DNA of 64,000 bases from Polynucleobacter sp. UK-Gri1-W3 (GTDB lineage Bacteria; Pseudomonadota; Gammaproteobacteria; Burkholderiales; Burkholderiaceae): assembly GCF_018881595.1 (NCBI RefSeq), contig NZ_JACVQA010000008.1:290061-354060 (forward strand), in the 5' to 3' direction. Below, one piece after another: positions 55,572 through 64,000 of the stretch. The notes under the pieces were generated by a model, which ran no database searches, was not told where the DNA came from, and saw nothing but the letters and a program-made list of their open reading frames with translations. Position numbers and translations under genes: made by a program. Position 1 is the first letter of the stretch; the number at the start of each line of letters is the position of its first letter.

Positions 55572-55994
55572 AATCTTCATATAAAAGTAGGCTGGATAAT
55601 TGTGTTCGATTGACCTAATCCTGGCTAGGGCTTGGCTAGCGCATATCTCACCTTGGTCTAGCGTCGTGGATCCTGGTGGACTATCGGCAATTCAGATCAA
55701 TTTTGTCCCTTGTTATTTGGCGACGGTTTGACCCGACTCGGAGATGTCCGGTTACGTGACGGTTGGATGGCTCCTATTGGCTTGCTTGTGGACGTTATAA
55801 ACAGGGTAATTGGGGGTACAGGGGGGGGCGGAGATCGGTCAAGAGCAGCCTTTAGCACCAAAAGCGGATGTTCCTAAGAGGTTGCCAATGAGGACTCTTA
55901 AACAGCATATACATTGTGTATATTAGAACTGTTTTCAGAAAAAAATTTCATTTTCTCCAGCGTGTATCGAACTAATTTAAGAAGGGTGTATTGA
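55572..55994. other. Non-coding right arm of site E
   Basis: No gene. Matches the right arm of B closely: GGCTGG...TTAATTGTGT-like start, GGGCTTGGCTAG, a family-1 variant GACGGTTTGACCCGAC (55722-55737), GTCCGGTTACGTGACGG (55746-55762), then CAGGGTAATTGGGGG. The last 100 bases are AT-rich and should contain the promoter of the next gene. Confidence 0.7.
55722..55760. repeat. Palindrome pair in right arm of site E
   Basis: GACGGTTTGACCCGAC (one change from the family-1 consensus) and GTCCGGTTACGTGAC. Same order and similar spacing as 17331-17369. Confidence 0.7.
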
Positions 55995-56558
55995 ATGAAC
56001 AGAATTCCAAACCCGAATCCAAGTGATTTGCCGGCTGACATTGCAAAGCTTACTGAACAAGTTAATTTAAATCTTTTTAACGTTTGGTCACATTCAGTAG
56101 GTACGATCAAGGATGTGATGAGTCTTGGTGCAGATCACTATGCCGCATTGGAGTTAACCCCTCATATTCGTGAATTAGTCATATTACTTACTGCCAAAGT
56201 AAATCAATGTCAGTATGAATGGGTTCAACACGTCACTCCCGCCAAGCTGATTGGTGTCACAGAGGGCCAAATAGATGCCATTCAAAAGCTGGAGTTTACC
56301 GAGACTAATTTCAATCCTAAGGAGTTGGCTGCTATGAAGTTTTCATTAGCTGTCCTCAGTAATCCTAATGTTTCCGATGATGTATTTCAATTAAGCCTGA
56401 CGAATTTCTCAAATCGAGAACTTGTGGAAATTGTTGACGTGATTGGCTATTACTGGATGGCCGGTCGAATTGCAACTGTATTTAAGCTTGATCTTGATAT
56501 CCCTAAATCAGACGAGGTAAAAGACAGTGCCACTCAATTTTACAAACAAGGTCATTAG
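55995..56558 (+). CDS. Carboxymuconolactone decarboxylase-family protein
   Basis: 187 residues, AhpD-like all-helical fold. ELTPHIRELVILLTAKVNQCQYEWVQHVTPAKLIGVTE (in segments) is the CMD core; the usual C-x-x-C redox pair is absent, with QCQYEWVQH in its place, so peroxidase-type activity is unlikely and the reaction is unknown. Isolated gene, first after site E. Confidence 0.82.
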   Translation: MNRIPNPNPSDLPADIAKLTEQVNLNLFNVWSHSVGTIKDVMSLGADHYAALELTPHIRELVILLTAKVNQCQYEWVQHVTPAKLIGVTEGQIDAIQKLEFTETNFNPKELAAMKFSLAVLSNPNVSDDVFQLSLTNFSNRELVEIVDVIGYYWMAGRIATVFKLDLDIPKSDEVKDSATQFYKQGH

Positions 56559-56832
56559 TAACTTTTAGTAAGTAGTTCACCTCGATTAATGGGGTGGACT
56601 TATTAGCTAAGGGTTGCTAATTTCCTGGGGTCTTTAAATCACCTTCGGGTAGTTTTTCATTATTCAATGCTTAACCAAGGTCTCAAATCGGCCATAAATA
56701 AACCATTAAATCTCATCTTTTAATTCGCAATTGGGCGTGTAATTAATTACAGCGGTTATCCCAGAATTATTGTTATGATATTCATATGTTGATTTATTTG
56801 TAGTCATCCATCCTCAAACACAACGGATAAAC

Positions 56833-57519
56833 ATGTTATCGATCGCCCTTGCTAGTTTTGTCACTGTATTTGCCGCACTTTTTCCGGTAATCAATCCTTT
56901 GGGGGACGGCCCTATTTTTCTCAATATGGTTCAAGGGTGCTCTGAGACCGTTCGCAATAAATTAGCGAGAAGCGTGAGTATTAATTGTTTTTTCATGTTG
57001 TTAGCTTCAATGTTAATTGGCCCTCAACTGCTATTGTTTTTTGGTATTTCACTTCCAGCACTCAAGCTAGCTGGGGGAGCAGTAGTTATTGCAATGGGCT
57101 GGAATCTTCTGAATCAGAAAAGTGGATCCGATAAGGGCGCCAGTGGATCGGCGGGTATTACAGATGACACATCTGCAGGGAGCGCCTTTTTCCCGCTAAC
57201 AATGCCTCTAACAGTTGGCCCCGGCTCTATTGCAACCGCAATTGCCTTAGTAGCTGCGTATCAAGACGGTAAAAGCCTTAATCTTATCAATGAACTACCT
57301 GCTGTCGTAGGTACGGTAGCGGCACTTTTTGCACTGTCCCTTACTATTTATTTTATCTACCGTGAGTCTTCTGGTATTCAACGAGTATTTGGCATCAATG
57401 GCACCAATGTATTAATGCGTCTTTTTGCCTTCATCTTGCTAGCTATTGGAGTGCAGATTTTTTTAGGTGGTATTAGTGGTTTTTCAGTAGATTTAAATAA
57501 AGTGATTTCAGCGCATTAA
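56833..57519 (+). CDS. MarC-family membrane protein
   Basis: 228 residues with about six membrane segments. FPVINPLGDGPIFLNM at the start and PLTMPLTVGPGSIATAIAL in the middle are the MarC/UPF0056 signatures. Transport role presumed but substrate unknown; not an antibiotic-resistance determinant on present knowledge. A 274-base non-coding gap precedes it. Confidence 0.88.
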   Translation: MLSIALASFVTVFAALFPVINPLGDGPIFLNMVQGCSETVRNKLARSVSINCFFMLLASMLIGPQLLLFFGISLPALKLAGGAVVIAMGWNLLNQKSGSDKGASGSAGITDDTSAGSAFFPLTMPLTVGPGSIATAIALVAAYQDGKSLNLINELPAVVGTVAALFALSLTIYFIYRESSGIQRVFGINGTNVLMRLFAFILLAIGVQIFLGGISGFSVDLNKVISAH

Positions 57520-57573
57520 TTCTTTATCTTTTTATTTCATAATTTTTTTGTAATTAACTTTTCGGAGATAGCT

Positions 57574-58590
57574 ATGTGTACAAGAGTAGTTTACCTAGGT
57601 GAAAACAACACTGTTTTAACTGGGCGCTCAATGGATTGGGGTCAAGATATGCAAAGTGATCTTTGGCTTTTTCCTAAAGGGATGTCTCGTAATGGGGCCG
57701 GTGGCGCAGGTACTCCAGAGTGGATTTCTAAATATGGAAGCGTGATCGTTGCTGGATACAACATGGGAAGCGCAGATGGCATGAATGAAAAAGGATTAGT
57801 TGCAAACATGCTATACCTAGCGGAGTCAGATTACGGAACTACTGAAGGCAAGCCTCCGCTTTGTATTTCAACTTGGATCCAATACACATTAGATAACTAT
57901 GCAACCGTAGCTGAAGCGGTAGCGGCCCTTCAATCTGAGCCTTTTAGAATTTTGGCCCCAATACTGCCTAATGGGCGCCCATGCAGTCAACACATGTCTA
58001 TATCTGATGCGAGTGGTGACTCTGCTATTTGCGAATATATCGGTGGAAAATTAGTGATTCATCACAGTAAAGCATTTCAGGTGATGACCAATTCCCCGAC
58101 TTACGATCAACAGCTAGCATTGAATGCTTACTGGGAGCAAATTGGTGGTGCCACCTTCTTACCTGGCACCATTAGCGCAGCAGACCGTTTTGTGAGGACA
58201 TCCTATTTTATTGGAGCCATTCCTACGGCGGTTGATAAAAATTATATTACTTCAGTGCCTGAGGAGAAGTTTCAGTATCAGGCTGTAGCTTCTTTAATGG
58301 GAGTATTGAGATCAATAGGAGTTCCCTTGGGGATTACTACTCCCGATAAGCCTAATATTTCTTCTAGTATCTGGCGAACAATCTCAGATCAAAGCAACAT
58401 GATTTATTACTTTGATTCTGCTACTACGCCAAATACTTTTTGGGTTGATTTTAAGGATGTTGATTTTTCAAATGGTGCCCCAGTTAAAAAATTAGCAGTG
58501 GCGGGCGGCAAGTACTATGCAGGTAATGCCGCTAGTCAATTTGTTGCTGCAGAGCCATTTACCTTCCTAGCAGATTCTGTAACACAATAA
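57574..58590 (+). CDS. Choloylglycine hydrolase/penicillin V acylase-family enzyme
   Basis: 338 residues of the Ntn-hydrolase type. The nucleophile is Cys2 (MCTRVVYLG), exposed by removal of Met1; also GRSMDWGQD (Arg and Asp near residue 17-22), NEKGLVANMLYL and MTNSPTYDQQL, the conserved positions. Cleaves linear amides such as bile-salt conjugates, penicillin V or acyl-homoserine lactones; substrate not deducible. No export signal, so cytoplasmic. Preceded by CGGAG. Confidence 0.88.
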   Translation: MCTRVVYLGENNTVLTGRSMDWGQDMQSDLWLFPKGMSRNGAGGAGTPEWISKYGSVIVAGYNMGSADGMNEKGLVANMLYLAESDYGTTEGKPPLCISTWIQYTLDNYATVAEAVAALQSEPFRILAPILPNGRPCSQHMSISDASGDSAICEYIGGKLVIHHSKAFQVMTNSPTYDQQLALNAYWEQIGGATFLPGTISAADRFVRTSYFIGAIPTAVDKNYITSVPEEKFQYQAVASLMGVLRSIGVPLGITTPDKPNISSSIWRTISDQSNMIYYFDSATTPNTFWVDFKDVDFSNGAPVKKLAVAGGKYYAGNAASQFVAAEPFTFLADSVTQ

Positions 58591-58781
58591 CTTGGTGCCT
58601 TGATGGAAGCACGGTATACGCACTTCCATCAAGCTAAATCTTGGCGTGAAGTTTGTAAAAGCGTCTTTCTCTTTTGTCCTAAGAGTCTGCTTTGGGTTGT
58701 TTTGAGCCTGCCATAGGTAGCCTGGGTGAAGTTATAGCTGCACAATTATTTTCATCTGCTTCTTTGCCTTAGAATGTTCCG

Positions 58782-59192
58782 ATGAATATCAGAATAATTA
58801 ATGTTGCTTTCCTAGTTCTTGGGACTCTTTTTCTAGCTTCTGCATGCTCGGTTGCCAAATTAGAGGCCCGTCTTGAGGCCAACCCCCAATGTAAAGATGT
58901 TGTGAACCCAAAAACTGGTACTTTAATGCCATGTCCCGGTTCAGATAAAGCGTTTTACAGAGAGGTAGGGCTTGCGCCGGCAAAGCCTACGCCAACACCA
59001 AATACTTCTTCTTCCTCTTCCTCTTCTTCTGCTCCAGTTGCTGTGGGCGCAACATCTGTCGTTACTTCCACATCAAACACTGCAATGCCAGCAGCAACTA
59101 GTGCAGCTAAATCGACTTCATCGCAAGGCGATTGCAAACCCCAAATCCATAAAAAGACGGGCGGAACATTACCTTGCCCAGCTCCAGATTGA
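58782..59192 (+). CDS. Lipoprotein with Ser-rich low-complexity linker
   Basis: 136 residues. Lipobox FLASAC (Cys near residue 22), then two similar cysteine motifs, NPQCKDVVNPKTGTLMPCPG and GDCKPQIHKKTGGTLPCPA, separated by a Pro/Thr/Ser-rich linker containing eight consecutive serines encoded by TCT/TCC. The duplicated C-x(n)-TGT/GT-L-PCP motif suggests a disulfide-bonded repeat. No known function. Confidence 0.65.
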   Translation: MNIRIINVAFLVLGTLFLASACSVAKLEARLEANPQCKDVVNPKTGTLMPCPGSDKAFYREVGLAPAKPTPTPNTSSSSSSSSAPVAVGATSVVTSTSNTAMPAATSAAKSTSSQGDCKPQIHKKTGGTLPCPAPD

Positions 59193-59260
59193 TCAGATGT
59201 GGGTATGATGATCTCTAATAAATTTAGTCTTTTAACTATTTCAACCAAACACTCGGACTA

Positions 59261-59947
59261 ATGATGAAAAAAATGAACATATTGCTGGCCTCTTTAGTTG
59301 CCGCAATTACTTTGGCGGCGTGTAGCAATGCGCCAAAATTAGCAACAGAATCAATGCCTAGATCGGGATTTTTGCCCGACTACAATCTTTTGGTTCCAAT
59401 GGCAACTAGTGATAAGGATGTTCGCATATGGAGATATCGCATCTCAGGCGTGAATCCTGGCGCATATACATCTGTAATTCTTGATCCGATTTATCTGAAT
59501 CAAAGCGCAACTAAAGATGTGAGCATTGATGTGATTAATAAAGCGAAGGCCGCATTACAAGCATCCATGGTTGAGGCAGTCAATGCACGTGGAACCATCA
59601 GAATCGTTACTCAGCCTGGTCCTGGAGTTGCACGTGTATCGGTTGGCATTACCGGCGCTGAAAGCTCTGCAGACAGCTTGCAGCCCTGGAATTTCACACC
59701 AATTGGTTTAGCTATGAATGCGGCTGCTTATGCAGGTGGTGTGAACTCTAAAACTCCAGCGCTTTTAGTGGAAAGTAAGATTACGGATAGCCAATCAAAA
59801 CAATTGCTAGGTGAAGGCCTCATTACTGTTCAAGGCGAATCATTTAGAACCAATTCGGGATCTGCTGATTCATTTGTTGCCATGGCAAAGAAGGTTGTTA
59901 GATCCGCAATGGAAACTTCTGCAATGCCAACACCAACTGGTAATTAA
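59261..59947 (+). CDS. DUF3313-family lipoprotein
   Basis: 228 residues. Lipobox TLAAC near residue 21, then MPRSGFLPDYNLLVPM and a central GVARVSVGITGAES, matching DUF3313 outer-membrane-type lipoproteins of unknown function. ATG 59261 is next to another Met three codons later (MMKKMN). Eight bases before the EF-hand gene, so co-transcribed. Confidence 0.78.
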   Translation: MMKKMNILLASLVAAITLAACSNAPKLATESMPRSGFLPDYNLLVPMATSDKDVRIWRYRISGVNPGAYTSVILDPIYLNQSATKDVSIDVINKAKAALQASMVEAVNARGTIRIVTQPGPGVARVSVGITGAESSADSLQPWNFTPIGLAMNAAAYAGGVNSKTPALLVESKITDSQSKQLLGEGLITVQGESFRTNSGSADSFVAMAKKVVRSAMETSAMPTPTGN

Positions 59948-59955
59948 AAAATCAT

Positions 59956-60219
59956 ATGAAATTACTTTCTAAGCTCGTTATCCTTTTTGGCTTAAATTTA
60001 TTGATGCTTGTTCCGCTCATTGCCCAAGCAGATGATGCTTCACGCGATAAAGAGATTGCTGAGCGTTTTGCCAAATGTGATACTAATCACGATGGCAGAC
60101 TGACCAAGGAAGAGGCCAAGGGATGTATGCCTAGGATCTATGATCACTTTAGTTACATTGATTCTACAAATAAGGGATATGTGACTGTGGCCGAAATTCA
60201 GGCTATGGCCAGTAGGTAA
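59956..60219 (+). CDS. Exported EF-hand protein
   Basis: 87 residues. Signal peptide ending near LIAQADD, then two EF-hand loops: CDTNHDGRLTKEE (canonical D-x-N-x-D-G spacing with final E) and IDSTNKGYVTVAE (less canonical). Likely binds calcium in the periplasm. Follows the DUF3313 lipoprotein after eight bases. Confidence 0.8.
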   Translation: MKLLSKLVILFGLNLLMLVPLIAQADDASRDKEIAERFAKCDTNHDGRLTKEEAKGCMPRIYDHFSYIDSTNKGYVTVAEIQAMASR

Positions 60220-60266
60220 TCTTTTAATTACAAGGGCCTCTTAGGGGGCTCTTCTTTATTGAGTAA

Positions 60267-61172
60267 ATGATGGCTGTTTCTTTTCCAGGTTTTGAATCTA
60301 AAAAGTTTTCTTCTGTTACGGCAGATGGTTCAATTGAAATCTCCTATTTAATCGGCGGTAGCGGTCCTCCTTTGCTGCTGCTCCATGGTTTTCCTCAAAC
60401 CAAGGCAATCTGGGGTCTAGTGGCGCCTGAATTGGCTAAACACTTCACAGTGGTTGCTGCCGATCTAAGAGGTTATGGATCCTCATCCAAGCCCCATAGA
60501 GAGGCAGATCACTCTACGTACTCAAAACGAGCTATGGCAGCTGATCAGCATGCATTGATGCAGAGTTTAGGATTTGATCAATTCTTCTTGCTCGGCCACG
60601 ATAGAGGGGGGAGAGTTTCTCATCGGTTGGCAATGGATTTTCCGGAAAGTGTTTTGCGATTAATGGTTTTGGACATTTCTCCTACGTTAAAGATGTATGA
60701 CAACACCACAATGGAGTTTGCTAAAGGCTATTGGCATTGGTTCTTCTTGATTCAGCCTGAACCAGTTCCCGAGACGTTGATTGGAGCCAATCCTGAGTTT
60801 TGGCTCAAAAATCATATGGGTCGTCATGCGGGAACGGGAATATTTTCACCAGAGCGATGGGCGGAATATTTAGCTGGAGCCAGTAATCCGCAAAGTATGC
60901 ATGCGATGTGTGAAGACTATCGTGCTGCGGCTACCATTGACCTTATTCATGATCGTGCCGATCGTGATGCTAACAAGAAGCTGAAAATGCCCATAAAAGT
61001 ACTTTGGGGCGAGCATGGCTTAGTGAATAAATGCTTTAAGCCAATAGATGACTGGAAGGAAGTGGCTTCCGAGGTCTCGGGAAAGGCGGTACCTAGCGGA
61101 CACTACATCCCCGAAGAGGTTCCAGAGCTACTGATAGCAAAAGCTAAGGAATTCTTTAGCTTGACCCGCTGA
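60267..61172 (+). CDS. Alpha/beta hydrolase, haloacetate-dehalogenase-like
   Basis: 301 residues. LLLLHGFPQT gives the oxyanion region, GHDRGGRVSHRL the Asp nucleophile with two arginines, GYWHWFFLIQ the His-Trp pair, and SGHYIPEEVPE the catalytic His. These are the residues that mark fluoroacetate dehalogenase-type enzymes, which hydrolyse the C-halogen bond of 2-haloacetates. Epoxide hydrolases share the fold, so substrate is inferred. A bidirectional terminator follows. Confidence 0.82.
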   Translation: MMAVSFPGFESKKFSSVTADGSIEISYLIGGSGPPLLLLHGFPQTKAIWGLVAPELAKHFTVVAADLRGYGSSSKPHREADHSTYSKRAMAADQHALMQSLGFDQFFLLGHDRGGRVSHRLAMDFPESVLRLMVLDISPTLKMYDNTTMEFAKGYWHWFFLIQPEPVPETLIGANPEFWLKNHMGRHAGTGIFSPERWAEYLAGASNPQSMHAMCEDYRAAATIDLIHDRADRDANKKLKMPIKVLWGEHGLVNKCFKPIDDWKEVASEVSGKAVPSGHYIPEEVPELLIAKAKEFFSLTR

Positions 61173-61190
61173 TTTATTGCGGATAAAACA

Positions 61191-61225
61191 AAAAACCCTA
61201 AATAAATCGATTATTTAGGGTTTTT
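61191..61225. terminator. Bidirectional terminator
   Basis: Perfect 15-base stem AAAAACCCTAAATAA/TTATTTAGGGTTTTT around five bases; A-run and T-run on the two sides let it serve both the hydrolase and the convergent small gene. Confidence 0.9.
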
Positions 61226-61231
61226 TAACGA

Positions 61232-61417
61232 TCACTCTGGGTGAAAATTATTGCTAGCCATGAAGCTAATGGTGCGCTCAAAGCCTAGGATTCGGATATA
61301 TCGCCATGCAATATCGCGATATTTGCTATCCAAATAGCCAATAGCTACTTCAGGCGTCCTTTTGGACAAGTCGATCTGTTGAATTGCGCGGGCCCAACGT
61401 TTGAGTCTTGTTGACAT
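61232..61417 (-). CDS. Small basic protein of unknown function
   Basis: 61 residues (MSTRLKRWARAIQQIDLSK...). Start chosen at 61417, eight bases after GGAGG; a frame from 61438 is possible. Helical and basic with YLDSKYRDIAWRYIRILGF. No family recognised. A strong ribosome-binding site and terminator support a real gene. Confidence 0.6.
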   Translation of the reverse strand: MSTRLKRWARAIQQIDLSKRTPEVAIGYLDSKYRDIAWRYIRILGFERTISFMASNNFHPE

Positions 61418-61507
61418 ATTTGTCACCTCCATGACCATACAACGCCTGAAAATGTGGTCGAGATGACATGAATTACAAAATATTAAGTAAAAAAACTGCT
61501 GTTTTCT

Positions 61508-62923
61508 CTAAATCGAGACAACTTTATGTGGATTGAGGATATTTTGAGGGTCTAGGGCTCTTTTTAGCGTCATCATGAGCTCGTGGGCTACTTCACCTTT
61601 ATGAGCCCTTAGACCGTCCAATTTAAGCTGTCCAACCCCGTGTTCTGCTGATATGGACCCATTACAGCGTTCTACCTGTGCGTAGATGAGCTCATGTATT
61701 GGCTTTTCATTGTTCTCATTAAAGATCCTGGCATCAACACCTATGGGCGGAGCGATGTTGTAGTGAAGGTTGCCATCACCCAAATGGCCAAAATTAATGA
61801 TTCTGATGCCTGGGTACCTATTTCTCATCAAAGCATCTGTTTCTTTGATAAAGCTATCTAGAGAGGACAAGGGGATGGTGATGTCATGTTTTAGGTTGGC
61901 GCCTTCTTCGGCCTGGGCAAGTGTAATGTGTTCACGCATGTGCCAAAAAGCATTCGCCTGACTTAAATTACTTGCAATGACCGCATCACTAATGAACTGA
62001 GACTCAAAAGCTTCCTCAAGGATAGTCTCAAGCAGTTGTCTTACATGGTCCTCGCTTTCATGATCCGAGAGTTCTATCAGAATCGTAAAAGGCGGCTTTC
62101 CCTGTAGAGGGTTTGCCATTTGGGGAAAGTGCTTTTCATTTAAATCAAGAGACTCTTGAGTCATCATTTCAAAACCAGTTAGCAAAGAGGTTGCACGTTT
62201 TTGAAATAAATTTAAGAGCGCAATTGAAGAGGAAATAGTTTCACATGCAACTAATGTGGTCCATTGTGAAATCGGCAGGGGATATAACTTCATGACAGCT
62301 GCAGTGATGATGCCTAACGTACCTTCAGAACCAACAAATAAATCACGTAAATCGTAACCAGTGTTGTCTTTGCGCAATCCTTTGAGACCATTCCAGATTT
62401 CGCCTTTGGCTGTGACAACCTCTAGACCCAAGCACAGATCTCGTGCATTGCCGTAGCGCAGAACATTTGTACCGCCGGCATTGGTTGCTAAGTTGCCACC
62501 GATCATGCAACTACCTTCAGCACCAAGACTCAATGGAAATAAAAAGCCTTGCTCTGCTGCTTTTTCTTGTACCGTTTGCAAAATACAACCCGCTTCAAGC
62601 GTAATAGTTTGATTGGCTACATCGATCTCACGAATTTGGTTCATGCGTTTTAGATTGAGAATGACTTGTTTACCACTGCTATCAGGTGTAGCGCCACCAC
62701 AAAAGCCGGTATTACCCCCTTGAGGAACTATAGCAACTTGATTTTCAGCACAGAGCTTGACGATGCTTGATACCTCCGAAATGTTGCCTGGCAATAGAAC
62801 TGCTAAAGCCTTTCCGGTGTAGCGTTTGCGCCAGTCTGTTAAGTAGGGCGCTTTATCTTCATCTGTAGTGAGGATATATTTTTGCCCTAGAACCGAAGAC
62901 AGTTGGTCAATCAAGTTTTGCAT
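61508..62923 (-). CDS. FAD-linked 2-hydroxyacid oxidase/dehydrogenase (GlcD/D-lactate type)
   Basis: 471 residues. N-terminal FAD-binding PCMH domain (VAIVPQGGNTGFCGGATPD, GGNLATNAGGTNVLRYG, VGSEGTLGIITAAVMKL) and C-terminal cap with NFGHLGDGNLHYNI and SAEHGVG. Oxidises a D-2-hydroxyacid such as D-lactate, glycolate or D-2-hydroxyglutarate, passing electrons to quinone or an ETF. Three bases before the DUF2069 gene end on the same strand. Confidence 0.88.
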   Translation of the reverse strand: MQNLIDQLSSVLGQKYILTTDEDKAPYLTDWRKRYTGKALAVLLPGNISEVSSIVKLCAENQVAIVPQGGNTGFCGGATPDSSGKQVILNLKRMNQIREIDVANQTITLEAGCILQTVQEKAAEQGFLFPLSLGAEGSCMIGGNLATNAGGTNVLRYGNARDLCLGLEVVTAKGEIWNGLKGLRKDNTGYDLRDLFVGSEGTLGIITAAVMKLYPLPISQWTTLVACETISSSIALLNLFQKRATSLLTGFEMMTQESLDLNEKHFPQMANPLQGKPPFTILIELSDHESEDHVRQLLETILEEAFESQFISDAVIASNLSQANAFWHMREHITLAQAEEGANLKHDITIPLSSLDSFIKETDALMRNRYPGIRIINFGHLGDGNLHYNIAPPIGVDARIFNENNEKPIHELIYAQVERCNGSISAEHGVGQLKLDGLRAHKGEVAHELMMTLKRALDPQNILNPHKVVSI

Positions 62924-62925
62924 GC

Positions 62926-63309
62926 TTACTTTGCTGAAAGTTTCTTTAGAGCCTTAGCCTCTTTTTTGATTGGCTTCAAATACATCAGCAAACAGACAAA
63001 ACCAATTATTGAGAGAAGGGTTTCAAGTGCTGCGAGCCAAAAGTTAGCGCCTGTTTCTAAAATTCGAACCAACCCTTCAAGCGCGTAAAGCAATATCAAC
63101 ATGGAGGCCCACTGCATGGTGTAAACCTTGCCTTTCCATATCCCCGGAATAGCAAATAGCAAAGGTATTCCTTTCAGAATTAACCAAGAGCCACCAGGGC
63201 GTAAGGGTGAAACGAACCACTCCCAGCAGACGCACAGAATAAATAAATCAATAAAAGCAGCTGTAGCTATCAGTTGGTAAGGATTTTTTTCTAGAATCTT
63301 TTTAAACAT
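62926..63309 (-). CDS. DUF2069 inner-membrane protein
   Basis: 127 residues (ATG 63309; ATG 63318 also possible). Four hydrophobic segments; LKGIPLLFAIPGIWKGKVYTMQWASMLILLYALEGLVR (in segments) is diagnostic of DUF2069. Function unknown. Between wrbA and the FAD oxidase, the usual Burkholderiales order. Confidence 0.85.
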   Translation of the reverse strand: MFKKILEKNPYQLIATAAFIDLFILCVCWEWFVSPLRPGGSWLILKGIPLLFAIPGIWKGKVYTMQWASMLILLYALEGLVRILETGANFWLAALETLLSIIGFVCLLMYLKPIKKEAKALKKLSAK

Positions 63310-63326
63310 GATGAACACTTGGTGCC

Positions 63327-63944
<618 letters not shown>

Positions 63945-63957
63945 TTATGATACGGCG

Positions 63958-64000
63958 ATGCGCCTTATTCGTAACCCCCAATTATGGCTCTCCCTGGCTA
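63958..64000 (+). CDS. Start of a gene cut by the window edge
   Basis: MRLIRNPQLWLSLA, 14 residues then the end of the window. Divergent from wrbA, a position often held by a YihY-type membrane protein in relatives; too short to identify. Confidence 0.35.
   Translation, partial: MRLIRNPQLWLSLA

Overview
The window looks like a chromosome segment of a small-genome, moderately AT-rich betaproteobacterium of the Burkholderiaceae, most likely Polynucleobacter or a close freshwater relative. This rests on the gene order carB-greA-DUF4149 | yhbY | rlmE-ftsH-folP-glmM, on the protein sequences, and on the urt-ure cluster. The genus is inferred from recognition, not from a search.

Layout. 1-10.7 kb is housekeeping: end of carB, greA, a DUF4149 membrane protein, yhbY, rlmE, ftsH, folP, glmM, a CYTH-like protein and a split chromate transporter. 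10.7-13.2 kb holds a ZnuD-like TonB receptor and a small His/Cys-containing membrane protein. Two tRNA genes follow, tRNA-Pro(TGG) and tRNA-Arg(TCT). From the tRNA-Arg to about 55.6 kb the window reads as a string of accessory blocks. The 3' part of tRNA-Arg (anticodon loop to CCA) recurs four more times (17108, 28620, 29457, 55527). These are the footprints expected from repeated site-specific integration at one tRNA gene. The blocks carry: a degenerate sensor kinase with an MscS/cNMP channel; a glycine-rich autotransporter, a tyrosine integrase, an AAA+ ATPase and toxin-antitoxin pairs; a 0.8-kb MNT/HEPN unit enclosed by two tRNA fragments; a two-component system controlling an efflux, ion-channel, cytochrome c and pyruvate oxidase cluster; and the complete urea ABC transporter (urtABCDE) plus urease (ureDA-hupE-ureBCEFG). 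55.9-64 kb is mixed: CMD protein, MarC, choloylglycine-hydrolase-like enzyme, lipoproteins, EF-hand protein, dehalogenase-like hydrolase, FAD oxidase, DUF2069 and wrbA.

Most interesting points. (1) A tRNA-Arg-anchored array whose internal sites carry conserved non-coding arms on both sides. One such site appears to be split by an MNT/HEPN cassette. (2) Two short palindrome families (GTCGGTTTnACCCGAC and GTGTCnCGTTwCGnGACAC) that sit at module junctions. (3) Twin modules at 25 kb and 42 kb, each with a 188-residue catalytic-domain-only tyrosine recombinase, a 330-364 bp non-coding region with identical short blocks and hairpins whose stems differ in sequence but keep pairing, and a homologous small protein with an SWIxHYDP motif. 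The second copy also has a GIY-YIG-like protein. This is the best candidate here for an undescribed system. (4) A 16-bp palindrome repeated before the response regulator and before the efflux operon it probably controls.

How the genes work together. Urea is imported by UrtABCDE and hydrolysed by UreABC, which is matured by UreDEFG with nickel probably supplied by HupE/UreJ. The FixJ-type system probably regulates the NodT/HlyD/FUSC efflux pump and perhaps the downstream channel, cytochrome and PoxB. All functional statements come from reading translated sequences and recognising motifs; no database search was run.
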